DNA of 64,000 nucleotides. Origin: Proteles cristata cristata (taxonomy: Eukaryota; Chordata; Mammalia; Carnivora; Hyaenidae). The notes under the pieces are model-generated. The model was not told the DNA's origin and ran no database searches. It saw only the letters and a program-made list of their open reading frames with translations. The stretch lies in contig JAESUZ010005464.1 in assembly GCA_017311185.1 (NCBI GenBank), positions 62,001 through 126,000 on the forward strand, given 5' to 3'. Positions 35,280-47,314 of the stretch are shown here, in pieces. The position numbers were made by a program, and so were the translations under genes. The number at the start of each line of letters is the position of its first letter. The stretch's first letter is position 1.

Positions 35280-35509
35280 GGGCGCCTACGTAGCTCAGTC
35301 GGGTGGGCGTCCGACTTCGGCTCAAGTCATGATCTCACGGTTTGTGGGTTTGAGTCCCGCATCAGGCTCTGTGCTGATAGCCAGCTCAGAGCCTGGAGCC
35401 TGCTTCGGATTCTGTGTCTCCCTCTCTCTCTGATCCTCCCCTGCTCATGCAGTCTCTCTCTGTCTCTCAGAAATAAATAAAATATTTTTTTTAATTAAAA
35501 AAAGAAGAT
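35280..35509 (+). mobile_element. CAN-type SINE, forward
   Basis: Head gggcgcctacgtagctcagt; 'gctgatagccagctcagagc'; tail cagaaataaataaaatattt. Perfect duplication tgggcttccttg at 35268-35279 and 35510-35521. Confidence 0.95.
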
Positions 35510-35842
35510 TGGGCTTCCTTGAGTCAATAAGAAGACAGTCAAACGGGATTCTGCTCACTGCTATTGACATTTGGGGTTCAATCTGACGTCAGACTGCATT
35601 TGCAATCTGTAGCTGCTAATCCTGAGATAGCAGATTATATTCCCTAAACGGCTTCTGTCCATGAGTCTCTGAAATTCACAGAGATACCAGGCTGCATTGT
35701 GGTAGAATTATTCTGTGATTTTGACTCATTCTCCTGCCCATGTTTTCCAGAATGCCACTAGAGAGATTTCTACACAAAATATTAGAATAGGAAATAATAC
35801 CCAAACACCACCTACAAACATTATGTCAACTGCTTTACCTAC

Positions 35843-35894
35843 CTTATCTCTGTCTCTCTTCTTCTCTTAAAAATAAATAAACATTAAAAAAAAT
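35843..35894 (+). mobile_element. SINE tail fragment
   Basis: tctctgtctctcttcttctc followed by ttaaaaataaataaacatta is the terminal part of a CAN SINE with no head. It is either 5'-truncated or cut by the next SINE's arrival. Confidence 0.6.
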
Positions 35895-35899
35895 ATTTA

Positions 35900-36124
35900 G
35901 GGGTACCTAGGTGGCTCAGTCGGTTGAACGTCAGACTTCGACTCGGTCATGATCTCATGGTTTGTGGGTTCAAGCCCCTTGTCAGGCTCTGTGCTGACAG
36001 CTCAGAGCCCAGAGCCTACTTCAGATTCTGTGTCTCCCTCTCTCTCTCTCTGTCCCTCCCTTGCTCATGGTCTGTCTCCTTCTCAAAAAAAAAAAAAAAA
36101 AAATTAAAAATTATTAAAAAAATT
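35900..36124 (+). mobile_element. CAN-type SINE, forward
   Basis: Head ggggtacctaggtggctcag; lacks two bases in cgactcggtcatgatctc; long pure A tail (19 A at 36085-36103). Sits on the tail of the preceding fragment. Confidence 0.93.
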
Positions 36125-36144
36125 TAAATTCCTACATGGCCCTA

Positions 36145-36245
36145 ACAGAGACGTGTTATTATCTCCATTTTAGAGATTCAAAAAGAGGCTCAGTGATTTT
36201 AAATAACTGAAGATCAGACAAGTGATAAGCTTTGAAACTTCTTAA
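36145..36245 (+). mobile_element. MIR SINE relic
   Basis: ttattatctccattttagag, aaaagaggctcagtgatttt, gatcagacaagtgataagc follow the MIR 3' half. Confidence 0.75.
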
Positions 36246-36950
36246 TCAAACAAATGGAAATAAACACGAAACTAGAGCAGGCAGAAGATTCTGGAACATA
36301 CTTCTTTATGTTTAGTCCAGACTCCCTTGAAGCAAAATAGGAGACAAGGATTCATGTGCAAAGGTTCTGGTGGGAAAGGTCTCCCAGAGAACACTGATAG
36401 GGGTGCAGGAAGCAAGACTGGAAATCAAGCAAAGGTGCGATCTCAGATGAAGACCCACAGACACCTCACTTCACCTAATCCCACAGAGGAGGTCCAGGGT
36501 GGAAGCTACACCTCACAGTCATCCAGGCCAACCAGAGGCATTCCCATACCTGTGGGTCAGGGCCATCCCCTGACGGGAAAAAAAAAAAGCCACAGACCTG
36601 GCCACTGAAAGCAAATCACATCAAGCCCACCAGCATGCACAAACAGTAGAAAGGAATCTGAGGAATCTGGCCAGAGCCCAGACATTGTCTGCTAACGCAT
36701 TCAACAGCACAGCTGGCTCTCAACCACCCACATATCCTTGAAAGTCATCCCTGGTGAGAGGGAGTGCTTCCAGAATTTGGGCTTCAGACAGGCGGTGTGT
36801 ACTCATAAGGAGTAAAAAGACTGAGGTCAGCCTTTTTGTTTACTGAAAGTGGTCCGTGATTTGGGAGCCCAGTATTTTCAGGTTCCATAAGGGGAAGGAG
36901 TGTGTGGTGAAGGAGGCACGCTGATACAGCCAAAGGATCTGTGGCCTTGC
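36246..36950. other. Single-copy-looking sequence
   Basis: No gene or repeat recognised. Confidence 0.4.
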
Positions 36951-36959
36951 CCAAAGATG

Positions 36960-37060
36960 AGGTATGCCTCTCCACGCATGACCCAGTGCCTGGTTCTGTG
37001 ACCCTGGGCAAAGCATTTAACTATGTGAGTCTCAGTTCCCCCAGCAGGAAAGAAAAAGAA
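36960..37060 (+). mobile_element. MIR SINE relic (core)
   Basis: gttctgtgaccctgggcaaa, gcatttaactatgtgag and tctcagttcccc match the MIR core (gtgaccttgggcaagtcact... cctcagtttccc). Confidence 0.6.
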
Positions 37061-37278
37061 GTCCAATTTCAAACAGGTATCACAGGAGCAGGTTCAGGAA
37101 TCTTGGGAAATGGCTGAGGAATCCTGGGAAACGGCAACTTCTTAAGTGAGGAAGAGATGGGAGATAATATTCAGTGAATATCTGCACGACAGTAACAATG
37201 GTCATTTAGTAAGGACATAGGCAGGGACTCTGCAAAAATTATTTGCCGTATTTGCATGATAACCCTCTCACAGATACT

Positions 37279-37748
37279 GTGTTAGTTATTTCCTAGGGCT
37301 ACCATAACGAAAGAGCATGGCCCGGGTAGCTTCAACAACGAAACTATATCTGCTTGCAGGTCTGGAGGCTCCAAGTCCAACATCAAAGTGCCAGCAGGCT
37401 GGTCCCCTCTGGGGACCATAACAGAGGGGCTCTTCCAGGCGGTTGTCCTTAGCTTGCGAATGGTCACCATTTTGGTGCCTCTTTACACAGTCCTCCCTCC
37501 CCTGTGCATCCCTAAGAGCCACTTTTGTGGGTCTAATTTACTCTTTTTTTTTTTTAAAGGACATGGGAGACTGGATTAGGGGCCCACCCTGATAGTCTCA
37601 TCCTAACTCAATCACCTCTTTAGAGGCCCTGTCCCCAAACAGTCACATTCTGAGACACTGAAGGTTAGGACCTCAATGTATGAATTTGCAGGGGTTGGGT
37701 GGCAGGGGTCGGGGGGGAGGTGGGATACACAATTCAGCCCCTAACAAG
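37279..37748 (-). mobile_element. MLT1-type MaLR LTR, reverse
   Basis: Reverse of the MLT1 consensus end to end: tgtgttagttatttcctagg, ctaccataacgaaagagcat, tctggaggctccaagtcca, gtcacattctgagacactg, acacaattcagcccctaaca. A diverged solo LTR. The open frames inside are incidental. Confidence 0.88.
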
Positions 37749-37759
37749 TCCTGTGATTC

Positions 37760-37895
37760 CTATCTTACTGATGAGGATGTTAAGGTCTGTTGTGTAACAC
37801 AGCCAGTAAATCGAGGAGGCAGGATTTGAATTTGGGTGTGTGTGACATCAAAATCTGTAGTCTCCACCCTATGACACTGCTCTGAAAGCTGATGA
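37760..37895 (+). mobile_element. MIR SINE relic
   Basis: tcttactgatgaggatgtta, acacagccagtaaatcgagg, ggcaggatttgaatttgggt, ctccaccctatgacactgct track the MIR 3' half closely. Confidence 0.8.
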
Positions 37896-37969
37896 GTAGC
37901 ACCTAGATGAAGCTAAGAGTGACATCAATATCCATATTTATGGGCCACAGATACGTCTAAAAGGTATGA

Positions 37970-38480
37970 TCGGTGATTTACTGAGAAACCTGCTTTGAAA
38001 GGCATAATACATATAAATCCTGCGGTTGTGGGTTAATTTACATCTTGTTCCTTTGTTACTATAGAAAATTTCTCTAAGCAACAGAAAAATCTGTAATCCG
38101 CCCCTGCACAGGCACATACCTGCCCTGGCTAATTAGTTAAGACACTGTTCCAAGTTCTGCTCCTAATTAACAGTGTGCACTGCTTATGCCAAAACACAGG
38201 CCCAGTGTCTCCTACAGTTTGTCATCCATCTGGTCTCCAGGCCGGTGCTGCCAGTGTCGGGTGTGGCTGCTGTCCGAATGTCACCCCTCTTTCTGCGTAG
38301 GGTGGGAGGAGGGGTTCGTGCAGGGTAATGAATCAATAGCACTCAGCCAATCTTCTGGACTCTGTTGACATGCATGGCCAGTTTTCTCTGGTGATTAATT
38401 ACACTTGCTTTTTGCAGGAGGATTAATTCACTTTTCTGGAGAGCTTTTCTGATTCGTGCTATTAAAAAGCAAATCTCAAC
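37970..38480. promoter_or_regulatory. Candidate conserved noncoding element
   Basis: Repeat-free block with homeobox and SOX-type words: gggttaatttac, tcctttgttac, ggctaattagttaag, cctaattaacag, gtgattaattac, ggattaattcac. Their clustering over 500 bp is more than I see elsewhere in the window. No conservation data. Confidence 0.3.
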
Positions 38481-39889
38481 AATTCCCCTAGCTCAGAAGG
38501 AATGGAGTCCAGTTCAGTATAGATCAACACAGAGTCAAAATCCACAGCTTGAAAGAGAGGATAGTTACACATAAAGGGAAAGGGGTGTGTGTGTGTGTAG
38601 ATGTATGTAATATGCACAAATATGAGCATGAACCTAAACTATGTAATAATTATGATTTTTCTCCTGAAGGTGACTGTATGTCTCTTTTCTCATGGTTGCC
38701 ACCTATTGCAAAAAGCCTACTAAAATAACTGTACAAGCAAATCAGATACTGCATGTTTTAAGTAATAATACAGTCAAAAGAAAGGAGCAGATAATTGGAG
38801 ACATATTCACAATTAGACATAACTCTCTTCAAACAAAGAAGGACCCGCAGTTAATTAATGTTTGTCAAGCATTTTAAAATCATACAATTCAACACCCTAG
38901 ACATTCCCACCTAAAGGTAGGGACACACAAGGAGGGGAAAGCATCATAGACTGGCTCTGGGTCTGTCTTGCTCAGTTATTCATCAGATTTACCAGACAGG
39001 GAGCATAAAAACCACATACACACAAAGTAGCTGGAACTAAATTTCCTTAAAAGCTATTGCTCTGTCTCTACTTCTCATTTTTCTTTATGAGTGAATGGGG
39101 AATAATTCTCCTGCAAATCATTTCACAGGAGCAAGAACATCAATTCTTAATTATTAATATCACAATTTGTTATTTATTAAGCATCAACAGTGCATTAGAG
39201 GTTGTACAAAACACACACAGCTCTGGGTCTTAAATCAAGCCGATTTACTCAGAACTGTGGGTCTTTAGCTCCCCCCCCCTTTTTTTTTTTTGGATGGGAT
39301 CTGGGCAGTGAACTGGATAATGAGAAGCTGCCTGCCTTGGAGGGAAGTGTCTTTCTAGCATTAGGTTTTATCTCTTTCCAAAGAAGAGCACAGCATTTGC
39401 CTGAGAATCAAAGATTCCAAACTAGGGAATGGACCTTGAAGGACATGACAACCAGTGGCCTCTGAGCTTGCTGACCATGGGTCTACCTTAGTTTAAACAT
39501 GTACCCTGTTATTTTTATAGATTCATTTATATGTTATATACACACACCATTGTACCAAAACATTGTGATCATTACAGAAACCTACAAAATGAGAAAACGT
39601 TTAAAACAATATATACATAAATGTTTGAAAATAACTTTTTTGTTGTAGTTTATTAATAGGAATGTAGAATTCTGCTCTCACTAAAAAGATGCCACAACTG
39701 GTAACAGTTCTTTACTGAATAATGTAACTGAATAGGAGTCATTATTTTTTCTTAGTTTCATATTTTGATACACAGATTCGGTTTGGCGTAACTTCTGTGA
39801 TTGCCACTGCTCAAAAGATGCTTTTCAAAAGAACATCCATCCAAATGTGGGGGAGGAGGATGCATTGTTGGTTGGGCTTACTAAGTCAT
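38481..39889. other. AT-rich single-copy-looking sequence
   Basis: Holds a short (GT)n at 38585-38600. No gene seen. Confidence 0.45.
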
Positions 39890-39897
39890 GGAAACTT

Positions 39898-40002
39898 TTT
39901 CTTTTTTAAGTAATCTCTACACCCAAAATGGGGTTCGAACTCACAACGCCAAGATCAAGAGTGCCATGCTCAACCGACTGAGCCAGCTAGGAGCTCCCCT
40001 CA
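39898..40002 (-). mobile_element. Short-type CAN SINE, reverse
   Basis: aagtaatctctacacccaaa, ggggttcgaactcacaacgc, ccgactgagccagctaggag. Flanked by ggaaactt (39890-39897 and 40003-40010). Confidence 0.9.
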
Positions 40003-40399
40003 GGAAACTTATTTTTAAAATCATCCATGAATTATGTGAAGGTGTTTGTAGAAATTTGCTAGTCAATTTCAATTTTTTTCTGCTTTATCTTTTGTTCTTG
40101 TCAACAATTGGAACTTAGTATATTTTTATATTTTTAATAAAGGAGTTCAAAACACACCGAATCCTTCATTTTCAAATCAGTTTTGAAATTCTATTACTAT
40201 GTTTCCTAAGTTTGTGATGTTATGGTTTTTTAAAGTTTACAAACTTCTACAGCTTTGGCAAAAAAAAATAACATTAATGATGGAAACATTTCCAGTCATT
40301 ATTTTTAGAATGCATTCTCCATACCACAAGTTCTTTTTAAAAAGTAACTGATTTCACATTTTTAGATGAGTCACTTATATTAGTTGACTGATTAAAAGC

Positions 40400-40570
40400 T
40401 TTCACTTAAACCCCATTCTTCCATTGACTAACTGAGTGGTCTTGGGGAAGTCACTTCATCTTTCTTTGCCTCAGTTTCCTTCACCTGTCAAGTATAGTTA
40501 GTTCCTACCATCACAGACTGTGAGAAGAGTCACTGACTTAACCCATATAAAACAGAACAATGCCTGGCTC
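40400..40570 (+). mobile_element. MIR SINE relic
   Basis: cttggggaagtcacttcatc, gcctcagtttccttcacctg, then cccatataaaacagaacaatg follow the MIR order. Confidence 0.8.
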
Positions 40571-40583
40571 ATACTAAATTTTA

Positions 40584-40674
40584 TAACAGGCTCCACACCC
40601 AACATTGGGTCTTGAACTCATGACCCTGAGATCAAGAGTCATATGCTCTACTGACTGAGTCAGACAGGCACCCC
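40584..40674 (-). mobile_element. Short-type CAN SINE, reverse
   Basis: ggctccacacccaacattgg, tgaactcatgaccctgagat, gactgagtcagacaggcacc. Tail side truncated. Confidence 0.85.
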
Positions 40675-41205
40675 GAGTGTGTTTAGTTTTTCACAAATTT
40701 CTGCCAAAACCCCTACCACCAACAGCTGCTTGTCATCCCAGAAGGTCAGTATAATTGGACACATGTCTTTCTGTAAAAGAAAAGTGTACAACTTTGACGA
40801 TGCTTTAATTATTTTGACCCAAGAGTGCCCACAAACTTCTCTGTGACACAAAAGGTTGTCATGATTATTCCCCACTTCATTCAAAATACTATAAAGATTC
40901 TCCTATTTGCAATTCTGTTATTGAAGATAACACAGTCCATACATTTCTCTACCTGGACACAATCAACTACAATATATGGAAACATGCTAATGTGGAGGAA
41001 CAAAGGAAGACACAGCCATGGGCTTCCGTGTTAGAGGCTCCTGCTCACTGCAGGAGCAGATGTGACACCTCAGATGTGACAGAGATTGTGTGGCTCACTA
41101 GACACTGAATATTAAGCTTCGTTCTTTTTTTTTTCTTCTAGATAAAATGTAAATATGAAGGAAATGTCCTCCTTCTTCTGCCCTCCACTGTGGAGTCCAG
41201 TGATC
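40675..41205. other. Single-copy-looking sequence
   Basis: No gene or repeat recognised. A 25-bp T-rich run lies near 41127. Confidence 0.4.
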
Positions 41206-41325
41206 TGGCCCAGTGGTTTCCAAACAGAGATTCTCCAGATTGCACCCAGACTGCTGAATCAGACTCTCCGGTTAGGCCTGCTTCTCATCCAGCTCCCAGC
41301 TGGCATTAGTCTGACAACCAGATGA
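41206..41325 (-). mobile_element. Possible decayed MER5-type hAT MITE
   Basis: ggcccagtggtttccaaaca, then actgctgaatcagactctcc and ggttaggcctgcttctc resemble a MER5A end and interior. The second end is not clear. Confidence 0.4.
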
Positions 41326-42035
41326 CTGACCTCCCCACAAGGGAGGATCCTTTACCAGAGCCTTGATAGATGGCCATCTTCTTGAACATTTCAAATGACA
41401 GACAGCTTATTCCTTCCAAGGTAGCCCACTTCAGTTTTGGGGTCCTGTAATGGTCAGGAGATGTCTTCTTCTACCTCCCTGTCATTCTACCTTGTATGAT
41501 TATTTTGCTCTGTGAAGTCACAGAGAAAATTATTCACACAGTCTCCACTTCCATTCACCCTATCTCTTCCACAGACTTTTCAATCAATCCCCATTTGACT
41601 TGTTCTCTGGGATATTCTTTTATCCCAATTCCTCTCCCTGGCTGCTCTCCTACTTGGAAACGTTGCTTAATATCCCATAGGTCATCAGACCAGGCCAGGA
41701 TGCTGTGGGTGGGTGACCTTCTCAGACTATTGCTGCCGTTTCCGTGGCATCATTAGGGCCAAAGGGGTTCATCATTGGGCTCACATGTTCTCTCCATTTG
41801 GGTGCTTCATATAGATGCACTACATACCGTCACTGATAATAAAAATACCTTTCATAATTGAGAAGTATATCCAAATCCTCATCAAGACATTCCCTGTATC
41901 TTCATGCATAAAATACACTGGTCTTCAGTGCAAAGCCCTCAAGATTTGATATTGTCTACTCTGTGTCTCTCTTCTAGTCTTGTTTCATACCATAAGAAAC
42001 ATGGGATCGAGACAAACAGTGAACTAGAGTCAGGG
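41326..42035. other. Single-copy-looking sequence
   Basis: No gene seen. The forward open frame near 41496-41756 has no recognisable domain. Confidence 0.4.
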
Positions 42036-42039
42036 CAGC

Positions 42040-42240
42040 TGGTATCATGTAGGCCCAGTTCTACTGCATAAATTTTAGCAAAACACGTACCCTTTCTACA
42101 TCTCTTTATGCTCATCAGTGGAGTGAGAATATGAATGCCTGCCCTCCTGACCTCAGAAAGTTTTAGCAAGAATCCAATGAGTTACAAATTGAAAAAGCCT
42201 TTTAAATCATTTAAAAGAGCTATAACAATAATAATAATAA
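42040..42240 (+). mobile_element. MIR SINE relic
   Basis: gttctactgcataaatttta, then tttatgctcatcagtggagt and gcaagaatccaatgagttac follow MIR; it ends in an (ATA)n stub. Confidence 0.6.
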
Positions 42241-42859
42241 CATGATTACTATTATGCAACCTGTAGGCATTTAATAAATATTAACAGGGAAATGAAACAG
42301 ACAGATAAATGGTAGAGAGCAGACTGAATGATGGAAAGAAGGGTGGATCAGAGAAAAGATAAGATGTAACAACGATTCAATCTCTTGGCACCTTAAGTCC
42401 GTGTCTGTCGCTGATGGTAACACAGAAAGAATCATGATGCTTTAAGTCCAGGGCAGTGTTTAATAAATGCAGAGCTTAGTTTCTGGTGAGGGATCATCTC
42501 ACCCTGAATTTCTGTAGCTCCATGCAGTTAATGAGGCATCTAACAGCACCTGTTCAGAATTTACCCAGGAAGCAATATAACGGGTAGGACGCAGGAGGTA
42601 AGGCACAAGGCTCACATTCATCAATGCACATTGCTGGTCTTCCGGGGACAGCAAAATATTTAACTGCTCAGCAGCAAATCCTATCAGACTGTTTAAGTAA
42701 AAGGTAATGATTAATATTAAGCTAAAAGTGTGTGCCTTTCCACATTTTATTAAATAAAATACACTAATGGCATATGTATGAAATAAAATTGCATTTTCAA
42801 CAAGGGTTTCATTCTCCCGTGAACTAAGCATCACAGGATACTTGGTTCTATGCGTTTAG
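42241..42859. other. Single-copy-looking sequence
   Basis: No gene recognised. A reverse open frame at 42499-42834 has no identifiable domain. Confidence 0.4.
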
Positions 42860-42970
42860 TCACCCATCCATTTATTCGAACAAACATCTCTTAAACGAAT
42901 ATTATGTGCCAGGCTTTATCCCACCCAGAGTGGGACTAAAAGATGAATAACCTTATAGTCTGAGGACTAG
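42860..42970 (+). repeat. L2/MIR-age repeat fragment
   Basis: cgaatattatgtgccaggct followed by aaaagatgaataaccttata resembles the 'tactatgtgccaggcac' opening of old mammalian elements. Short and diverged. Confidence 0.4.
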
Positions 42971-43417
42971 GGGGTGGCGGGAAGGAGAAAGAGACACACG
43001 TGCGTGCGCGCACACAAACACATATAACGTAAACGCAATACGATGTGATAAAACACAGGCTGAGTCAGGAAGCAGTGGGCTCACAGGTAATCTGTAAGCA
43101 GCGAATGAGTCAGGACTCAGTTACAGATCAGAGAAACTATACTAGCTTGCTTAAGTAGGAAGAGATTTAATACAGGGAATTAGGTGCTAACAAAATCATG
43201 GAAAGGTCAGAAGGAGCACTGGGTTCATGCGAAACCTGAGCAGCAGTCCTAGGATACTGCAGAACTGCACCCCCAGGGGGAGCTGCCCTCTTGGTCACCC
43301 TCAGGAAGCAGGAATCCAGAGACTCCCAATGCAATGCTGGCTCCAGAAATGCACTTCATTAGCAGCTCTCTTCAGAGATGATAATTGTGCATTCCTGCTA
43401 GATCCTTACTGGAAGAC

Positions 43418-43483
43418 AGGAAGGAAGGAAGGAAGGAAGGAAGGAAGGAAGGAAGGAAGGAAGGAAGGAAGGAAGGAAGGAAG
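43418..43483. repeat. (AAGG)n microsatellite
   Basis: About 16 perfect GGAA/AAGG units followed by a short gatagacagatagatagatg run. Each unit holds a GGAA, the ETS core. Confidence 0.97.
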
Positions 43484-43935
43484 ATGATAGACAGATAGAT
43501 AGATGTCTAAAAGACCACCAAAGCTCTTGCCATTTAACTCCATGCTGAACTTAAATCTTATATAAATCCACCTGAATAGGAGAGCCTGAAATCACATCTG
43601 GACCCCTAACTGCAAGGAAATCTCTTTGCAGCTTCGGCAGTCCAGGAGGACTGAGAGAAGGTGTGAACAGGCTTCAGTGTGCCCAACGAGCACACCTAGC
43701 CCAGCAGAGAATGTAAAGATAGACAGATCACAAGAGGGAGAAGAGGAAGGGCTGCAGTTAGGAGGCTCAGCATGTGCATGAACCTAACCAGCATTGGAAG
43801 TATGTCCCAGATGGGCTATGAATAGAACCAAGGACAGCATTTTAAATGTCACCACCTTTTTGTTTGTTATTGTTACTGACATTGTAACACTAAAGTCAAA
43901 TCCACACCAGTGCAGTGTTCTGGTGGAGTAAATAT
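43484..43935. other. Single-copy-looking sequence
   Basis: Nothing recognised. Confidence 0.4.
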
Positions 43936-43939
43936 GAAC

Positions 43940-44095
43940 TCAAAGTCAAGACACGGCAATGTTCTTCCTAGCTCTGCCACTTACAGTGCTCCTGGGATGT
44001 CATTTATCACCTCTGGCTTCATTTTTGCCATCTGCAAAATAGGGATAATTTTCGTGATCCTCTGCTAGTAAGTTAGGAATTAATAAGAAACACAA
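43940..44095 (+). mobile_element. MIR SINE relic
   Basis: cctagctctgccacttacag, cctctggcttcatttttgcc, atctgcaaaatagggataat are near-consensus MIR. Confidence 0.85.
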
Positions 44096-44269
44096 ACATC
44101 AAAACTCATCATCTTGGTGTGAGTCGTTTTACACACACTAGTTGGATATTTATTTAAGGGGGGGGGGGAGCTTCCCAGCATTTGCAGAAACTCACCTTGT
44201 GACGAGTACATTCCTTTCCTAAAAATACAGTATTACAATTTTGTTTGGAAAACATTAGAATAATAGACA

Positions 44270-44595
44270 CCCAATCAACACTTGTTGATACGAATTAATA
44301 TGTAAGCATCTTGGAATTTGGTTTTCCTTGGAAATGCAGAGCTCTTCCCAGCACTTCTCTCGTGGTTGTTTGTAGAAACTTGCCACAGTGCTGCGCATGT
44401 TGACTGGCAAGGTAAATAAATGAGGGAGCCAGAGCTTTGCATCGTTTGCCGAGCCTTGTGTTCACCCAAGGTGACTGCTTGGCAAGCGAAATAGTCTTCC
44501 GTTACACAGTTCTCATGAATATGTAATTCATCTGGTCGCAATAGATGTATTTCATGCCGTTTGGAAAGCCACATGTTCTTTCCTTGCAATAATGG
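44270..44595. promoter_or_regulatory. Candidate conserved noncoding element
   Basis: Repeat-free, with cacttgttgatacgaattaa, gtgctgcgcatgttgac (NRF1-like), gagctttgcatcg, ttggcaagcgaaatag and gcaataatggccgcc. It keeps CpGs outside an island. Looks constrained; not tested. Confidence 0.3.
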
Positions 44596-45168
44596 CCGCC
44601 TCTACCCCTGTGTGGAGACGAAGAATTTCGGCAGCTGTTGAAGGTCAAGCTACCACTGAGTTACCGAGTTACAGGACACAGACGGTGGAGACCATGTGGC
44701 ACGTAAATCACCTGCAGCAGCATGGGTGTCGTTAGACGGCAGAGAACTTTAAACACCTCTCTCGCCCTCTCTCTCTCTGTGTCCTCCCACCCTCCCTCCA
44801 GACCAAAAGGAAAGAGCAATCCAAGCAAGCTATAAAGATGATATACAATCAGATAAGCTTTTTAAAACAGGTGACGAGCAGAGAAAATACAGTGAAACAT
44901 GAACTGACAATACCATTTCATTGGATTTTCTGCCTCACCATCTGCATCCATGTGACAGGCAGTGAGGATCAGAAAGGAGACTGTGTGAGACTGGGAAGCC
45001 ACAAATCACCCTAGAATTAGACCCTGGTAGGTAAAATCTGGGTGGAGATGTCTTCAAAGCGAGCATCTACCTCTCCATTGTGGAAGGAAAGAGTAATTCT
45101 GGGTTGTAAGCTTTCCCCAGAAGAATGGAGCTAGTGACATAAGTCGCTGCTGTATCTCTGTTTCTTCA

Positions 45169-45172
<4 letters not shown>
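44596..45172. other. Single-copy-looking sequence
   Basis: No repeat or exon recognised. Confidence 0.4.

Positions 45173-45227
<55 letters not shown>
45173..45227. repeat. (CA)n microsatellite
   Basis: About 27 uninterrupted CA units, the longest in the window. Confidence 0.97.
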
Positions 45228-45231
<4 letters not shown>

Positions 45232-46630
45232 GAAGAAAGGGAAATTCCCCAGAGATGTCCTATGCCTTAACCAATTAACTATTACAAAATAAAAAATATG
45301 ACTATCCTATAATTGAATAGGCCATACAAGAGAGCAATGCCAAAGTTTCCTTGTCCTTATAATGAGATTTTCCTTATATTAAATGTCTTTTATTCCATCT
45401 AGTTTATGCCAATTACTCCTGTCTTGTCTCTCAGACTAATGAGAATAACTGATCCCCACATACTTTCTATCTGCCAACGTCTTATTATCCTTTGGTCTTC
45501 CTGCTTTTCCCCAGAAAGTAGATAACACTTTCAATTTTATAAATAATCCCTTAAAATTGATTACCATTTTAAGAAGTTTCTTCTGAATTTTGGCCAACTT
45601 AACTTACTGCTATTAACAGAATGAAGTGTTTAAATGTTAAGAGTGCTTGATGCCTGCAGAGCAACTGGCATGGACGGGTGATTTACATGACTAAGTTAAG
45701 CTGAGATTTTTTTTGTTTTCCTCTGCTTTGTTTTTGATGCGTGAGAGCTGTTGAGGGTTTGTATAGAACTATGAGAAGATGGTCTTGGGCTCAGGGTGTG
45801 GTCAAAATGTGGGTATCACAGAAGAATGGCACCTCTGACATCAGCTGAAACACTGTCTTTAAAGAGTTGTTTAAAGGACTTAATAAACGCAGAACAGAAA
45901 TTGTGGGTATAGAGACCCACACAGGGATTATGGGAAAGAACACCATAAAGAGCTAGGGAGCCCGGCAACATGACCATAGGCCTTGGGTTGAACCTCACAG
46001 GCTGTTCTGCCACCATTCTCTGGGCATCTCAGGACTCCTGGCCCTGACACGAGTGCCTTCTCTGGAGAAGACACCCTTCCTCAGCAGGCAGGAGTCATGC
46101 AGGTATGACTTGGTTCAAGAGGATACCAGCTGGTTCTCAAAGGCTGAAGAGGAAGACTGTCAAGTTTACCAAGGGGGACCCATGTGCTCTTAGTAGCTAG
46201 AGAACACACCTTCCCTGGCTGACTGTTGGGGGGATGGATGGGTTAGCCAAATCCTTCAGGGGTAAAGAAGAGAATTCTCCAGCTCCTCCAACCAACAACC
46301 CACGCAGGATTCACAGAGCAGGAGAATACCCTGGAGATCTCTTGCCTAAATATCCAAACACAACATTGTATTGTATTCACAGTCTCTGGACAATTGCTCT
46401 GCTTTTTGCTTCATTTTGCCTGAGCAGCCTTAGTGCCCGTGAACTGCCTGCAGCATGGGGTGAAAGCCTCCACTGAGGCAGTACATACCGGCCACAAATG
46501 ACCTTTGCCAGCTGAAATTTTTCCCATTCTCTCCAAGCTGCTTACAGAAAAACAAAAACAAAAATACCTGCCTTATTAACTATTCTAACCATTTTCCAGT
46601 TACTTAGGTTTTAAGGAAATGTTTATGTGT
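45228..46630. other. Single-copy-looking sequence, no gene supported
   Basis: No repeat family recognised. Short open frames only. Confidence 0.45.
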
Positions 46631-46639
46631 TTTAAAATT

Positions 46640-46930
46640 CATTCGTGTTAAATGCCCACGTAAATGGAGCACAGAAGTGAACCGAAAGGGTGCCGTGTAG
46701 GATCCTCGTTCATGGAGGCGGTACTTCTTCCCCATTTCAGCGATTTCACTCTACGGACGTTAAACTATTATCAAATCGTCTTCACTTCCAGGCCTCAAGG
46801 ACAGATACAATTTTTTTCAGCTCTCAGACTTGATGGCTAATCGCAATAATGCTGAACACAACATCTGGACTCACTACAGGAAATCATTCCATTCATTTTG
46901 AGCGCCAGGCGCAAACCTGAGTGAGAGGCA
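46640..46930. promoter_or_regulatory. Candidate conserved noncoding element
   Basis: Repeat-free, with well-kept CpGs (ccgaaagggtgccgtgtagg, ctacggacgttaaac, gagcgccaggcgc) and ggctaatcgcaataatg. Low confidence without alignment. Confidence 0.25.
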
Positions 46931-47144
46931 TGGAAGAGCATCCACCGGTGCAGGGATGCGTCACAAAGGTTTTCTATGAAGTGAGGAGGGAGACTGACAA
47001 GAAACGAAAACTGAACTTCAGAGAACATCCTCCTGCCATTAAAGTGGTCATCTATTTGGAATTTTTATATTTGCAAAATGATAGGGCAAGAGACACAGAA
47101 TACAGGATTTTTTGCTCTTTTTTAAAAGTAAATCACAAACACTT

Positions 47145-47299
47145 GGAGAGCCTGGGTGGCTGTCAGTTGAGCGTCTGACTTCAGCTCAGGTCATGATTCG
47201 AGCGTTTATGAATTTGAACCCTGCATCAGGCTCTCTGCTGTCAGCACGGCTGTGTGTATGCGTGTACTCTCTCTCTTTCAAAAATAAACATTTGTTTTT
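47145..47299 (+). mobile_element. CAN-type SINE, forward, internally shortened
   Basis: gagagcctgggtggctgtca head, caggctctctgctgtcagca, tail caaaaataaacatttg. Flanks taaatcacaaacact and taaatcacgaacact, one mismatch. Confidence 0.92.
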
Positions 47300-47314
47300 A
47301 AATCACGAACACTC

